7,317 bases of DNA from Nitrospiraceae bacterium (GTDB lineage Bacteria; Nitrospirota; Nitrospiria; Nitrospirales; UBA8639). The DNA lies in assembly GCA_003523945.1 (NCBI GenBank), contig DOFS01000526.1, forward strand, positions 1 through 7,317. The letters run 5' to 3'. Of this stretch, positions 1-7,099 are shown piece by piece. The notes under the pieces were generated by a model. The model searched no databases. It was not told the origin of the DNA and worked only from the letters and a program-made list of their open reading frames with translations. Within the stretch, counting starts at the first letter, position 1. Each line of letters opens with the position of its first letter. Made by a program: the position numbers and the translations under genes.

Positions 1-825
1 GGATTGGGTGGAACTTCACTGAAAATACTGGAAAAAACTGGAATAAATGCTCATATTATTGGTTTGGATCGTGATTATCAAGCCATTGCTTTTGCGAAAA
101 AGACTTTAAGCGAATATGAACCGTCTGTAAATATTCTGCATGGGAATTTCTCCCACGTTAAAGGTATTGTTCATAGATCGGGCTATGAGAAGGTTGACGG
201 TGTGGTGTTTGATTTGGGGGTATCCTCGTTGCAGTTGGACCAACCAGAGCGGGGCTTTAGTTTTTCTCTCACTGGTCCCTTGGATATGCGAATGGATCAA
301 ACCCAGGGAGTCACAGCAGCTGATTTGGTGAATCATCTCCCGGAAAAAGAGTTAGCGGATGTCATTTTTACGTATGGGGAAGAACGTTATTCGCGTCGAA
401 TTGCCAGGGCTATTGTGCAGGCCAGAAGCGCCGGTCCTATTCAAACCACCAACGCCCTGGTCTCCGTTCTCGATCGCGCGCTTCCTTTTGCTTACAAAAA
501 AGGGCGCCTGCATTTTGCAACCAGGACCTTTCAGGCGCTTCGAATACGTGTGAATCGGGAGTTGGATTTGCTGGAGCCGGCCCTCCGTGATGCCGTCGGC
601 CTGTTGAAGGAAGGTGGACGGGTGTGCGTTGTGGCGTTTCACTCGTTAGAAGATCGCATTGTGAAGCAGACCTTTCGTTCTCTGGCTCAGGGAGAACATC
701 CCAGAGTCGCCTTGCTGGTCAAGAAGCCTGTCATTCCGAGTGCGATGGAAATCCAACAAAATCCTCGTGCCAGAAGCGCCAAATTACGTGTGGTCGAGCG
801 CCTCGCGGAAGGAGATAACCTATGA
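1..825 (+). CDS. rsmH: 16S rRNA (cytosine(1402)-N4)-methyltransferase RsmH (MraW), 5' partial
   Basis: RsmH is an S-adenosylmethionine-dependent cytoplasmic enzyme that N4-methylates C1402 of 16S rRNA in the ribosomal P site. The frame is open to the first base of the window, so the start is missing; by comparison with E. coli RsmH (about 313 residues) some 30-35 N-terminal residues lie upstream. In the 274 visible residues, numbered from the codon at position 1, I see the SAM-binding glycine loop GLGGTS (1-6), the acidic strand GLDRD (about 21-25), DLGVSS (71-76), ERGFSF (83-88), YGEERYSRRIA (125-135), ATRTFQALRI (173-182), AFHSLEDRIVK (212-222) and NPRARSAKLR (254-263), all in family order. 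The glycine loop has Thr where GGHS is usual, and HFATRTF has Phe where HPATRTF is usual. The TGA stop overlaps the ftsL ATG (ATGA). Identification is secure. Confidence 0.97.
   Translation, partial: GLGGTSLKILEKTGINAHIIGLDRDYQAIAFAKKTLSEYEPSVNILHGNFSHVKGIVHRSGYEKVDGVVFDLGVSSLQLDQPERGFSFSLTGPLDMRMDQTQGVTAADLVNHLPEKELADVIFTYGEERYSRRIARAIVQARSAGPIQTTNALVSVLDRALPFAYKKGRLHFATRTFQALRIRVNRELDLLEPALRDAVGLLKEGGRVCVVAFHSLEDRIVKQTFRSLAQGEHPRVALLVKKPVIPSAMEIQQNPRARSAKLRVVERLAEGDNL
807..814 (+). promoter_or_regulatory. ribosome binding site of ftsL
   Basis: GGAAGGAG ends 7 bases before the ATG at 822. It is the clearest Shine-Dalgarno sequence in the window and lies inside the last codons of rsmH. It fixes the ftsL start together with the in-frame TAA at 816-818, which rules out any longer N-terminus. 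Confidence 0.85.
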
Positions 826-1169
826 AGAAAAACGTGTTTCTTGGCGTCATGATTTTATTGGGGGTATGGTGCCTGCTGTATGTCGGGGTCAAGATAGATA
901 TGTGGCGCCTAGGGTATGCCATTGAGGAGTTAGAAACCCAGCGCGCGGCATCCAAAAAGCAGCAGGAAGGCTTGCAGGTTCGGCTCTCACAGTTAACGGA
1001 TCCCCAACGAGTCGCCCAACGAGCGCAAAGTCAATTGGGACTCACCGTGGCTCAAGAAGGGCAGATTGTCATGGTCTCTCTGGATACGTTACCCGAGTCT
1101 GGATCGGGAGGGAATTCTCCTGTTCGTTTGGTCCGTGAATTTACAGATGCCGTCGTGAGTATTCCGTGA
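822..1169 (+). CDS. ftsL: cell division protein FtsL
   Basis: FtsL is a small bitopic divisome protein that forms a complex with FtsB (DivIC) and FtsQ (DivIB) and helps activate FtsW/FtsI. The 115-residue product has a very short Lys-rich start (MKKN), one membrane segment at about residues 5-24, then a charged Gln/Glu/Leu-rich stretch (about 33-58) suited to a periplasmic coiled coil. This is followed by LTDPQRVAQRAQSQLGL (58-74), resembling the segment after the coiled coil in many FtsL proteins. A Ser/Gly-containing tail of about 40 residues follows. The start is fixed by the strong RBS, the ATGA overlap with rsmH and an in-frame stop just upstream. The TGA overlaps the ftsI GTG. FtsL sequences diverge widely, so the call rests on size, topology and the position between rsmH and ftsI; a FtsB-like protein is a less likely alternative. 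Confidence 0.88.
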   Translation: MKKNVFLGVMILLGVWCLLYVGVKIDMWRLGYAIEELETQRAASKKQQEGLQVRLSQLTDPQRVAQRAQSQLGLTVAQEGQIVMVSLDTLPESGSGGNSPVRLVREFTDAVVSIP

Positions 1170-2935
1170 AAACACCGTCTCAGGATATTCATCCCGTCTG
1201 TCGAATACGAAGTGGCATCGTCTGCTTGGGCCTCCTCTTCGGATTTGTGCTGATTGGGTGTCGACTTTTTTACCTCCAGGTTCTTCAGGCAGACGTTGGG
1301 GCGTATCAGGCACAACAACAACATGAAAAAACCGTGTTGGTGCAGCCAGACCGAGGTGTCATCGTTGATCGACAAGGTCATCCACTGGCTCTCAACGTGG
1401 AAGTGGCATCGTTATATGTGAGGCCGCCGTCCTTGCAGGATCCACAACGAGCTGCCAGATCCTTAGCCCCGATTTTACAAATGCCGGTCAAGGAATTGCG
1501 CAACCTCTTTACAAGAAATCAGCCATACGTTTGGGTTAAGCGGAACCTTCCGGAACCCGTCGTCAAAAAATTAGAGGCGATGAATATTCCCGGATTGGGA
1601 TTGACCAGAGAGCCACATCGTTTTTATCCCAAGGGAAATTTGGTATCGCATCTTGTGGGGTTTGCCGGAATTGATAGCCAGGGATTAGAAGGACTGGAGC
1701 TTCAATATGAGTCCTATCTCCGTGGTGAAAAGAATCTGGTGAAATACCAAAGGGACGCCTTGGGTAGAAAGCTGGCCTCTCCCCCAAGCCAGGATTCAGT
1801 GCCTTTGTCGACCGGTTATCATCTCACCCTGACCATCGATGAGGTTGTCCAATTTATTGCGGAGGCGGAATTGGCGGAAGCTTTAAAGCGAAGTGCCGCA
1901 AAGTCTGGAAGTATTGTGATTATGGATCCTTTAACTGGAGCAATCTTGGCCTGGGCGCTTCATCCGACCTTTGACCCGAACCACTTAGGACAGTTTTCCA
2001 CTCAGGATTGGCGAAATCGAGTGGTGACGGATCCCTATGAGCCGGGATCAACGTTGAAAATTGTAGTGGCAGCGGCGGCTCTTGAAGAGCAGGTGATCTC
2101 TCCAGACACGTTAATCTATGGTGGTGACGGACAGATGTCGGTCGCGGGGACGATCGTGCATGATTCGTCAAAAGCCAGTTGGATGACATTTTCTGAAGCG
2201 GTGGCGCAATCGAGTAATGTGGGTGTGATCAAAGTCGCAATGGAATTAGGGCAAGACCGGGTCTTTCGGTATTTGAAAGCATTTGGATTTGGAGAAAAAA
2301 CTGAAATCGATCTTCCCGGAGAATCATCAGGGATACTGAGAGATACCAACAACTGGAGTGGTCGAAGTCTATCTTCAATTGCCATGGGCCAGGAAATTGC
2401 CGTCACGCCTATTCAAATGGTCACGGCCATGTCAGTGGTGGCCAATGGCGGTTGGTTGATGACGCCATATGTCGTGTCATCGATACAGGATTCCCACGGA
2501 CAGGCCGTTTTGACCAAAGATCCGCACCCTAAGCGGCGCCCCGTCTCGCTTGAAACGACCAGTACGTTAGCTCGGATTCTCGAAATCGCCGTAGAGGCAG
2601 GGACCGGGAAGCGTGCCAGGCTGGCCGGATACCGGGCTGCCGGAAAGACGGGGACCGCTCAGAAAATTGACCCGAAAACCGGGTCGTACTCTTCTTCACA
2701 AGTGATTGCCTCGTTTGTCGGATTTGCGCCAGTCGAGCGTCCACGTCTTGCCATGTTAGTGGTCATTGATGAACCAACTATCGGGAATTATGGTGGAGAA
2801 ATTGCGGCTCCGGTTTTTCGAAAGGTTGCAGAGCGAGTCTTGCCGCATTTGGGAGTGTTGCCTGGTGGATCGCAGGTCATTCGGACGGTTGCTGCAAATT
2901 CCCCCATTTCTTCACCGCAGCCCATTGTGCAATAA
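1166..2935 (+). CDS. ftsI: division-specific peptidoglycan D,D-transpeptidase FtsI (class B PBP, PBP3-like)
   Basis: FtsI is a membrane-anchored periplasmic transpeptidase that crosslinks septal peptidoglycan with the FtsW glycosyltransferase. The 589-residue protein matches the usual length (E. coli 588). It has an N-terminal anchor at about residues 17-38. The PBP dimerisation (pedestal) domain follows, including RGVIVDRQGHPLA (63-75), HRFYPKGNLVSHLVGF (151-166) and GLEGLELQYE (173-182). The transpeptidase domain begins near 247 and carries the catalytic triad of motifs: SxxK at 295-298 (STLK, nucleophile Ser295), SxN at 349-351 (SSN) and KTGT at 494-497. No PASTA domains follow, which separates it from SpoVD/PBP2x-type proteins. 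Translation starts at GTG 1166, overlapping the ftsL stop as GTGA; the upstream RBS is weak, so coupling to ftsL is likely. LIGC at 29-32 in the anchor resembles a lipobox. Function is secure. Confidence 0.97.
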   Translation: MKTPSQDIHPVCRIRSGIVCLGLLFGFVLIGCRLFYLQVLQADVGAYQAQQQHEKTVLVQPDRGVIVDRQGHPLALNVEVASLYVRPPSLQDPQRAARSLAPILQMPVKELRNLFTRNQPYVWVKRNLPEPVVKKLEAMNIPGLGLTREPHRFYPKGNLVSHLVGFAGIDSQGLEGLELQYESYLRGEKNLVKYQRDALGRKLASPPSQDSVPLSTGYHLTLTIDEVVQFIAEAELAEALKRSAAKSGSIVIMDPLTGAILAWALHPTFDPNHLGQFSTQDWRNRVVTDPYEPGSTLKIVVAAAALEEQVISPDTLIYGGDGQMSVAGTIVHDSSKASWMTFSEAVAQSSNVGVIKVAMELGQDRVFRYLKAFGFGEKTEIDLPGESSGILRDTNNWSGRSLSSIAMGQEIAVTPIQMVTAMSVVANGGWLMTPYVVSSIQDSHGQAVLTKDPHPKRRPVSLETTSTLARILEIAVEAGTGKRARLAGYRAAGKTGTAQKIDPKTGSYSSSQVIASFVGFAPVERPRLAMLVVIDEPTIGNYGGEIAAPVFRKVAERVLPHLGVLPGGSQVIRTVAANSPISSPQPIVQ

Positions 2936-2938
2936 ACT

Positions 2939-4462
2939 GTGACGCTTCAAGAGCTTATTGCCTCATTGGATAGGGTACTGAGTGAAGGGGATCTTCAGCG
3001 GGAGGTTGTGTCTGTTACCGAGGACTCCCGACAAGTAAAGCCTGGTTCGGTATTTGTGGCCATCAAGGGGGAGCACTACGATGGACATCAGTTCGTGAGA
3101 CAGGCTCAAAAACAAGGGGCGGTCGGTGTCGTGGTGGAGGATGAAGGATTTGAGGTCAGTGACCCACCAGGAGGAAAAAGCTCGTCAGCTCTCATTCGAG
3201 TAAAAAACTCCCGGAAAGCTTTGGGGTTGTTGGCAGCAAAACTATCCGGCATGCCTTCCGTCCATTTGCAAATGGTGGGGGTCACGGGGACGAATGGCAA
3301 AACCACGGTGACGCATTTAGCCAAATCCCTGCTGGAAGCTCAAGGGCATCGTGTGGGACTGTTGGGGACAGTGGGGTATATGTTTGGGACAGAGCACCGG
3401 GTGGCGTCTCATACCACACCGGCTCCCGTCGAGTTGCAGGACATGTTGAACGCCATGGTCCGTGCCGGAATGGATGTCGCGGTCATGGAGGTTTCTTCCC
3501 ATGCGTTGGCCCTAGATCGAGTAGCCGGCTGTGAATTTGACATCGTGGTGTTTACCAATCTGACACAAGACCATTTAGATTTTCATCACACATTGGATGA
3601 CTATTTTCAGGCGAAACTCAGGTTATTTACCGAATGTGTCGACAGCGGACAGAAGACCCGCCCCAAACGCGCCCTGGTCAATGCGGATGATGAACGGGCC
3701 GCGCTGATCCTCCAGCATTGTTCGATTCCGACCTGGACATATGGGCTTCATGCCCAAGCGGACATCAGAGCGGAAACCGTCCGCCTCTCCCTGGGAGGAA
3801 CAGAATTTCTGGTGAACAGTCCCCATGGCCGATTGACGATCAACAGCCAATTGGTGGGAGAACACAATGTGTCCAATATGTTGGCCGCCATCGGAATCGG
3901 CCTGGAAATGGGCATGACCGTTTCCATGATTGAACAAGCCGTGCATTCAGTAGCCAATGTTCCTGGACGTTTTGAACGCATCGATGAAGGCCAACCATTC
4001 ACGGTCGTCGTGGATTATGCCCATACCGAAGATGCTTTGTATCGATTGCTTCGAACGGCGCAGGCCATTACCCAAGGACGAATCATTACGCTGTTCGGCT
4101 GTGGGGGTGACCGGGATGCTGGAAAACGGCCTAAGATGGGTCAGGTTGCCGCACGACATAGCGATCTGGTGTTTGTCACGTCCGATAACCCTCGAACGGA
4201 AAATCCTCAATCAATTCTGGCTCAAATCGAACAGGGGATTCAATCTCTGCTTCCGGAAGAACGGTGCCCGTATCAGATCATTCCCGATCGAGCCGAAGCA
4301 ATTTATGCCGCTGTAGCAGAAGCCAAGGACGGAGATCTCTTGTTGATCGCGGGGAAGGGGCATGAAGACTACCAAATTCTCGGCACCCAGAAAATTCATT
4401 TTGATGATCGTGAAGAAACCAGAAAGGCGATCCATCGGCAGATGGGTTCCAGGTCGTCCTGA
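2939..4462 (+). CDS. murE: UDP-MurNAc-L-Ala-D-Glu:meso-diaminopimelate ligase MurE
   Basis: MurE is a cytoplasmic ATP-dependent ligase that adds the third residue of the peptidoglycan stem peptide. The 507-residue product shows the three Mur-ligase domains. The N-terminal UDP-binding domain has DSRQVKPGSVFVAIKGE (29-45) and YDGH. The central ATPase has the P-loop GVTGTNGKTT (114-123), HTTPAP (158-163), EVSSHAL (184-190), TNLTQDHLDFH (206-216) and Lys226 in YFQAKLRLF, the expected carbamylated lysine. The C-terminal domain has GCGGDRDAGKRPKMG (387-401), DNPRTENP (416-423) and AGKGHEDYQ (471-479). DNPR is the known marker of meso-DAP rather than L-Lys specificity. In VDYAHTEDAL (358-367) Glu stands where VDYAHTPD is common. 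GTG 2939 lies 3 bases after the ftsI stop with no clear Shine-Dalgarno; the start is chosen because the family N-terminus aligns from there. Confidence 0.98.
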   Translation: MTLQELIASLDRVLSEGDLQREVVSVTEDSRQVKPGSVFVAIKGEHYDGHQFVRQAQKQGAVGVVVEDEGFEVSDPPGGKSSSALIRVKNSRKALGLLAAKLSGMPSVHLQMVGVTGTNGKTTVTHLAKSLLEAQGHRVGLLGTVGYMFGTEHRVASHTTPAPVELQDMLNAMVRAGMDVAVMEVSSHALALDRVAGCEFDIVVFTNLTQDHLDFHHTLDDYFQAKLRLFTECVDSGQKTRPKRALVNADDERAALILQHCSIPTWTYGLHAQADIRAETVRLSLGGTEFLVNSPHGRLTINSQLVGEHNVSNMLAAIGIGLEMGMTVSMIEQAVHSVANVPGRFERIDEGQPFTVVVDYAHTEDALYRLLRTAQAITQGRIITLFGCGGDRDAGKRPKMGQVAARHSDLVFVTSDNPRTENPQSILAQIEQGIQSLLPEERCPYQIIPDRAEAIYAAVAEAKDGDLLLIAGKGHEDYQILGTQKIHFDDREETRKAIHRQMGSRSS

Positions 4463-4471
4463 CGACTCGAC

Positions 4472-5887
4472 ATGGCGGCTTTTGAAATACAGGAAGTACT
4501 CGATGCGACTGAGGGGGCGTTGATCCTACAGGGAGGGCGTAAGGATAAAATGCTTCGAGTGCAAACTGATTCGCGGGAGATAAAATCCGGCGATCTGTTC
4601 CTGGCCTTGAAGGGGGAGAAATTCGATGGCCATGCATTTGTCAAAACGGCCTGCCAACTGGGAGCCAGAGGTGTCGTGGTTGAAGAGGCGCGGGCCCGGG
4701 AGGTGTTGACGCAGGTACGTCGGTCTGGGTCGGTTTCCGTCATGGTGGTGGGGGTGAATAATACGCTGCGAGCCTATCAGGATCTGGCCCGTTTCCATCG
4801 ATTACGATTTTCTATCCCGGTGGTAGCCATTACGGGCAGCAATGGAAAAACGACGACCAAGGAAATGGTGTATCAGGTGCTGGCGACTCGCTGGCGGGTG
4901 CATAAAACGCACGGGAATTTTAATAATGCCATTGGCGTGCCCCGGACGCTCCTGGATCTTCACGGCGGGCACCAGGCTGCGGTGATTGAAATGGGCGTGG
5001 ATCAAGTGGGGCAGACCACTCGATTGTGTGAGATGGCCAGACCGACCTCTGGAGTGATTACGAATGTCGGTACCGACCATTTGGAGTTCTATGGGACCCT
5101 GGCCAGGTCGGCAGCCTCCAAAGCGGAAATATTGGATTGGCTTCCGCGAGATGATGGTGCAGCCATCTTGAATGCAGACGACCGGTATTTTGAAAAATTT
5201 TCACGGAAAGCGAAAGGCTCTGTGATCTCATTTGGTTTGTCGGCTCGGGCGGATGTCCGGGCGGCCGACTTGGCGTGGAATGGGCGGCAAACGGAATTTC
5301 GCCTATTCCTACCTCATCGAAAAATGGCCAAGCGGGCCAGTGTGCGAATCATGGGCTCGCATAATATTGCCAATGCCCTGGCGGGGGCGGCAGTGGGATG
5401 CGCTCTCGGATTGTCAGGTGATGACATTGTGTCGGGATTAGGTAAGTTTCGACCGGCTCCGATGCGATCGGAAATCCGTCGGTGGGGTGGAGTGCTGTAT
5501 CTTTACGATTGCTATAACGCCAACCCTGCTTCAGTCAAAGCAGCCTTAGAGTTGCTTGTTGGTCTGAATTCCTCTCGTCGGACGATAGCGGTGTTGGGAG
5601 ACATGTTGGAATTAGGGCCTAAAGAAGCTCAGTTTCATGAGGAAATAGGGCGTGAGGCCGCGAAATATCATGTTACCCATCTTATTGCCTGTGGAGCGTT
5701 TGGGCACAAGATGTCCGAAGGTGCCCTGAAAGTTCGCGGGACGACTCAAGTGTCCGTGGTGAGAGATGCCATGGAAGCCGGTGCGTTGCTGAAAACAATC
5801 GTGAAGCGTGGGGATGTGGTGCTCATCAAGGCTTCTCGAGGGGCAAAAATGGAACGCGTGCTCGACTCTGTCCGTTCTGGGTCATAG
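4472..5887 (+). CDS. murF: UDP-MurNAc-tripeptide:D-alanyl-D-alanine ligase MurF
   Basis: MurF completes the cytoplasmic UDP-MurNAc-pentapeptide by adding the D-Ala-D-Ala dipeptide with ATP hydrolysis. The 471-residue product has the N-terminal motif TDSREIKSGDLFLALKGE (32-49) followed by FDGHAFV. The ATPase domain has AITGSNGKTTTKE (119-131, P-loop Lys126), KTHGNFNNAIGVP (145-157), EMGVDQVGQ (173-181), TNVGTDHLEFYGTL (197-210) and KAEIL (217-221). The C-terminal domain has GSHNIANALA (295-304), DCYNANPASVKAAL (346-359), VLGDMLELG (374-382) and KASRGAKMERV (453-463). The DCYNANP and GDMLELG motifs distinguish MurF from MurE and MurC. Length is normal (about 450-470). ATG 4472 lies 9 bases after the murE stop; no good RBS is seen, so translational coupling to murE is likely. 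Gln181 replaces the Glu commonly seen in EMGxxxxGE. Confidence 0.98.
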   Translation: MAAFEIQEVLDATEGALILQGGRKDKMLRVQTDSREIKSGDLFLALKGEKFDGHAFVKTACQLGARGVVVEEARAREVLTQVRRSGSVSVMVVGVNNTLRAYQDLARFHRLRFSIPVVAITGSNGKTTTKEMVYQVLATRWRVHKTHGNFNNAIGVPRTLLDLHGGHQAAVIEMGVDQVGQTTRLCEMARPTSGVITNVGTDHLEFYGTLARSAASKAEILDWLPRDDGAAILNADDRYFEKFSRKAKGSVISFGLSARADVRAADLAWNGRQTEFRLFLPHRKMAKRASVRIMGSHNIANALAGAAVGCALGLSGDDIVSGLGKFRPAPMRSEIRRWGGVLYLYDCYNANPASVKAALELLVGLNSSRRTIAVLGDMLELGPKEAQFHEEIGREAAKYHVTHLIACGAFGHKMSEGALKVRGTTQVSVVRDAMEAGALLKTIVKRGDVVLIKASRGAKMERVLDSVRSGS

Positions 5888-6015
5888 TCTGTCTGGATTC
5901 GACTGGATGCCCAGGCCAGAAAAGGTTCTCGTTAGTGAAACGTATACACGAGATGATACATGAGCGACGATATCAGGGAGAGGGCTTCTCCTCTACCCGA
6001 AGAAAGTAAATCCTA
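5888..6015 (+). other. murF-mraY intergenic gap with candidate leader peptides
   Basis: This 128-base stretch is the only real gap in an otherwise tightly packed operon. An 18-codon ORF (5960-6016, [18 protein letters not shown]) ends in TAA sharing its last base with the mraY ATG (TAATG), the layout of a translationally coupled pair. Its Shine-Dalgarno is weak (GAGA at 5950-5953). In another frame a 24-codon ORF runs from GTG 5935 to TAA 6007-6009, preceded by AAAAGG at 5920-5925. A weak nested inverted repeat (TCTGG 5892-5896 with CCAGA 5916-5920, around CTGG/CCAG at 5903-5906/5911-5914) follows murF but has no T-tract. TATACA at 5943-5948 resembles a -10 box but has no acceptable -35 at 16-18 bases. 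Neither ORF resembles a known protein to me, and both could be chance. Confidence 0.35.
5976..5998 (+). promoter_or_regulatory. imperfect hairpin upstream of mraY
   Basis: GGGAGAGG (5976-5983) can pair with CCTCT (5990-5994) and CCC (5996-5998), giving an 8-bp stem with one bulged A at 5995 and the six-base loop GCTTCT. It ends right before GAAGAAAG (5999-6006), the weak ribosome binding site of mraY, so it could affect translation initiation. No run of T follows, so it is not a typical Rho-independent terminator. The structure is read by eye and no folding energy was computed. Confidence 0.35.
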
Positions 6016-7092
6016 ATGCTGTATCTATGGCTTTATCCGCTTCATACCGAATTTGCCCTCTTCAATGTCTTTCGGTATCTCAGTTTCCGCATTATTTATG
6101 CGGCGGTGACTGCCTTTCTGATTGTGTTTTTCCTTGCCCCTCCCATGATCAAAAAATTGCAGACATTGAAACTCGGGCAAAAAATCAGAACTGATGGCCC
6201 CCAAAGCCATCTCGGAAAATCCGGCACGCCTACGATGGGAGGATTGCTCATCATCTTTTCGGTGCTGCTCTCAACCATGTTATGGGCGGATATTTCGAAT
6301 ATCTATGTCTGGTTGGTGCTCTTGTCGCTTGTGGGGTTCGGGCTGATCGGGTTTGTGGATGATTACATCAAAATATTACGGGGCCAATCCAAGGGGTTGA
6401 CGGCTACGCAAAAAATTGTCGGACAGCTAGGAGTGGCCCTGGGTATCGGGTTGTTTTTTTATCTTTCACCCGGCTATTCCACGGAACTCAGTGTGCCGTT
6501 CTTTAAAAACTTCACTCCCGATTTAGGAGTGTTCTACATCCCATTTGCCATTCTGGTCATCGTCGGGTGTTCGAATGCGGTGAATTTAACTGACGGGTTG
6601 GATGGATTGGCCGTTGGACCGGTCATTATTTCCGCGATGGCTTATACCGTTGTGGCCTGGGCAGTCGGGAATAAATTGGTCTCAGGGTATTTACTCATTC
6701 CTCATATTGACGGAGCCGGTGAACTTGCCATTCTCACGGCCTCCATTATCGGCGCGGGGTTAGGTTTTCTCTGGTTTAACACCTATCCGGCGTCGGTCTT
6801 CATGGGCGATGTGGGGTCGTTACCCCTTGGTGCCGCATTAGGCACCGTGGCCGTGGTGTGCAAGCATGAATTGTTATTAGTCTTAGTCGGGGGAGTATTT
6901 GTGATGGAGGCGGTGTCCGTCATCTTCCAGGTGGCCTCTTTTAAGTCCAGGGGAAAGCGAATTTTCCTCATGGCGCCGCTACACCACCATTTTGAATTGA
7001 AGGGATGGGAAGAACCCAAGGTGGTCGTCCGTTTGTGGATCATTGCGATTATTCTGGGCCTCTTAAGCATTAGCACATTGAAATTACGTTGA
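6016..7092 (+). CDS. mraY: phospho-N-acetylmuramoyl-pentapeptide transferase MraY
   Basis: MraY is a polytopic inner-membrane enzyme that transfers phospho-MurNAc-pentapeptide from UDP to undecaprenyl phosphate, making lipid I. The 358-residue product has the usual length (E. coli 360) and many hydrophobic segments, consistent with the ten helices of the family. Diagnostic motifs are [10 protein letters not shown] (16-25), [20 protein letters not shown] (54-73), GFVDDY (112-117, with the aspartate pair D115/D116), [13 protein letters not shown] (187-199), [14 protein letters not shown] (255-268, with Asp265 matching the catalytic aspartate of the family) and [13 protein letters not shown] (321-333, the histidine motif). 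The N-terminus aligns with E. coli MraY from the ATG at 6016. The upstream GAAGAAAG (5999-6006) is a weak RBS, and the ATG overlaps the stop of a tiny upstream ORF. murD begins 7 bases downstream. Confidence 0.98.
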   Translation: MLYLWLYPLHTEFALFNVFRYLSFRIIYAAVTAFLIVFFLAPPMIKKLQTLKLGQKIRTDGPQSHLGKSGTPTMGGLLIIFSVLLSTMLWADISNIYVWLVLLSLVGFGLIGFVDDYIKILRGQSKGLTATQKIVGQLGVALGIGLFFYLSPGYSTELSVPFFKNFTPDLGVFYIPFAILVIVGCSNAVNLTDGLDGLAVGPVIISAMAYTVVAWAVGNKLVSGYLLIPHIDGAGELAILTASIIGAGLGFLWFNTYPASVFMGDVGSLPLGAALGTVAVVCKHELLLVLVGGVFVMEAVSVIFQVASFKSRGKRIFLMAPLHHHFELKGWEEPKVVVRLWIIAIILGLLSISTLKLR

Positions 7093-7099
7093 TCATAGG

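Noticed and set aside
1003..1023. Direct repeat CCCAACGAG twice with a 12-base period inside ftsL
   Set aside because: It encodes the repeated QR-containing pattern of an amphipathic helix (QRVAQRAQ) and is too short to be an element of its own.
998..1451. Near-identical 14-base words GGATCCxCAACGAG in ftsL (998-1011) and ftsI (1438-1451), both coding DPQR
   Set aside because: The match is short, sits in coding sequence and reflects the same four residues with similar codons. There is no flanking similarity, so it is not a meaningful repeat or recombination site.
3623..3946. Antisense open frames, for example 107 codons opposite murE and others opposite ftsL/ftsI, murF and mraY
   Set aside because: They lie wholly opposite strongly conserved genes, show no recognisable domains and no RBS context, and are expected from the codon bias of the sense genes.
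2939..5887. Similarity between neighbouring murE and murF, such as the DSR...KGE segments
   Set aside because: This is the known ancient paralogy of the Mur ligase family. Both proteins have their own diagnostic motifs, and there is no sign of recent duplication.
5892..5920. Inverted repeat after murF as a possible terminator
   Set aside because: The stems are only 4-5 bp with an uneven internal loop and no T-tract follows, and termination would cut off mraY in the middle of the operon.
5943..5948. TATACA as a -10 promoter element for mraY
   Set aside because: It matches only part of the consensus, and the bases 16-18 upstream (AAAAGG region) do not resemble a -35 box.
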